Below, in pieces: positions 36,759 to 37,337 of a stretch of DNA of 37,337 nucleotides. Position 1 is the first letter of the stretch. Each line of letters starts with the position of its first letter. Origin of the DNA: Pseudomonas japonica (GTDB taxonomy: Bacteria; Pseudomonadota; Gammaproteobacteria; Pseudomonadales; Pseudomonadaceae). A program made the position numbers and the translations under genes. The notes below the pieces were generated by a model. That model did no database searches. It saw only the letters and a program-made list of their open reading frames with translations, and was not told where the DNA came from. The stretch spans positions 23,380 to 60,716 of the forward strand of contig NZ_FZOL01000032.1 in the NCBI RefSeq assembly GCF_900188455.1. Reading direction: 5' to 3'.

Positions 36759-36775
36759 GGATCTGCAGGGCCGAA

Positions 36776-36803
36776 ACTGTGGGAGCGAGCAAGCTCGCTC
36801 ATA
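36776..36803. repeat. Single REP hairpin
   Basis: GAGCGAGC (36783-36790) and GCTCGCTC (36793-36800) form a stem around AA, preceded by CTGTGG, a common Pseudomonas REP form. It marks the end of the NlpC/P60 region and overlaps the stop of the possible minus-strand remnant. Confidence 0.75.
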
Positions 36804-36966
36804 CAGGATCCTTCAGCGAGCTGATTTGTTTCACTTTGCTCGCCTGCCAAATCACATTCCCCACATCATTCGCCACCGGCCGCCCCATGGCCTTGCCATT
36901 GTCGTTCTCCACGAGCTTGCCGCCCTCGGCCGGGGCTATGTTCACCGTGGGAATCAGGGTTTTCAC
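36799..36966 (-). pseudogene. Possible C-terminal gene remnant antisense to vgrG
   Basis: On the minus strand an open frame runs from a TAG at 37038-37040 to TGA at 36799-36801. The only in-frame start is a GTG at 36966 without a ribosome site, giving 55 residues (NIAPAEGGKLVENDNGKAMG, then NDVGNVIWQASKVKQI, ending SLKDPV). The composition looks protein-like rather than random, and reading continues about 24 codons upstream of the GTG. I do not recognise the family. It could be the tail of a lost gene, a small gene, or chance. Confidence 0.3.
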
Positions 36967-37117
36967 GAAAATTGAATTCTTCGATATGCCATTTGCAGTG
37001 GCAACATCAGCTGTTTCTCCGCGTGCTTGGGATTTTTCCTATATATCCATGACTTAACTGGCATGCAGGATCTCTGCGGAATTTTTTCCCCCAGAATCCC
37101 ACCAGCGGAAGCCCTGC
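36804..37117. other. AT-richer intergenic stretch before vgrG
   Basis: About 310 bases between the REP hairpin and vgrG are visibly richer in A and T than the neighbours, especially 36960-37095. Apart from the possible minus-strand remnant no gene is supported. No convincing -24/-12 promoter was found. Confidence 0.4.
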
Positions 37118-37337
37118 ATGCCCGTCCAATCCGACCTGCGCTTCACCTTCACCGCCGGCCCCGACGCCTTCGAAGTCGTCGAATTCCGCCTCAGCGAAGG
37201 CCTCTCGGAAACCTTCCACCTCGACGTGGAACTGAGCAGCGCCAACCCCGCCATCGACTTCGGCCAGGTCCTCGACCGTCCGGCGCTGCTCACGATCTGG
37301 CAGGGTGGTCAGGCGGTGCGCTATGTGCATGGTTCGG
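37118..37337 (+). CDS. vgrG: Type VI secretion tip protein VgrG, 5' end only
   Basis: The first 73 residues of a VgrG protein, continuing past the window. VgrG trimers form the spike of the type VI secretion tube and carry effectors. The start MPVQSDLRFTFTAGPDAFEV, then FRLSEGLSETFHLDVELSS, DFGQVLDRPALLTIW and AVRYVHGS, matches the N-terminal gp27-like domain of Pseudomonas VgrG (compare VVEFELEE..., DFRQVLDQP, RYVHGI in VgrG2-type). The ATG at 37118 has GGAAG upstream. No Hcp or sheath gene is in the window, so this may be an orphan vgrG cluster; effector and immunity genes would lie to the right. Confidence 0.9.
   Translation, partial: MPVQSDLRFTFTAGPDAFEVVEFRLSEGLSETFHLDVELSSANPAIDFGQVLDRPALLTIWQGGQAVRYVHGS

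Noticed and set aside
37040..37075. Sigma-54 promoter before vgrG
   Set aside because: TGGCATG is present, but no GC dinucleotide lies ten bases after the GG, so the -12 element is missing.

Overview
The window is a high-GC gamma-proteobacterial chromosome segment that fits Pseudomonas. The diagnostic genes are oprH-phoP-phoQ, pcpS, gacS next to ldhA, a two-ATP-cone nrdA, and the gacS/cysM/rlmD/relA/mazG and purM/purN/DUF2066/hda neighbourhoods. Gene order resembles the P. aeruginosa PA1156-PA1183 and PA0925-PA0953 regions from memory, but with other junctions, no pirA between pirS and cysM, and REP doublets of the kind seen in many non-aeruginosa Pseudomonas. Species is not assigned. All identifications come from reading the sequence and remembered family features; no search was run.

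Left part (1-11.4 kb). The 5' two thirds of nrdA lie on the minus strand and carry a single-base frameshift near position 47. Its promoter region has a NrdR-box-like site, a perfect DnaA box and a leader of about 430 nt. Divergent from it is an RstA/RstB-like two-component pair. Then come pcpS and an exported dienelactone hydrolase (minus), the oprH-phoP-phoQ operon behind four GTTCAG half-sites spaced exactly 11 bp apart, dctA behind a textbook sigma-54 promoter with three upstream palindromes, and a SprT-type metalloprotein.

Middle (11.5-23 kb). A Yip1-family membrane protein diverges from ttcA, which is followed by a Tag-type DNA glycosylase. An overlapping minus operon holds an ArsC-like protein, WrbA and DUF2069. 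A TlpA-like thioredoxin lipoprotein stands alone on plus. A zinc-ribbon protein overlaps a META-type lipoprotein on minus, and ldhA and gacS follow. A PirR/PirS-like pair diverges from gacS.

Right part (23-37.3 kb). cysM-rlmD-relA-mazG-DUF2058 run on plus and combine cysteine synthesis, rRNA methylation, ppGpp synthesis and nucleotide-pool cleaning. purM-purN-DUF3108 form a tight minus operon. DUF2066, an AI-2E-type permease, hda and two paralogous NlpC/P60 lipoproteins run on plus. The last 360 bp change character: a lone REP hairpin, an AT-richer stretch with a possible gene remnant on minus, and the 5' end of a type VI secretion vgrG that runs off the window.

Most of the window is core Pseudomonas chromosome. 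The best leads are regulatory (nrdA leader, oprH operator array, dctA control region), the nrdA frameshift, and the vgrG edge. I found no complete undescribed defence or mobile system, no CRISPR array, and no tRNA or rRNA gene.
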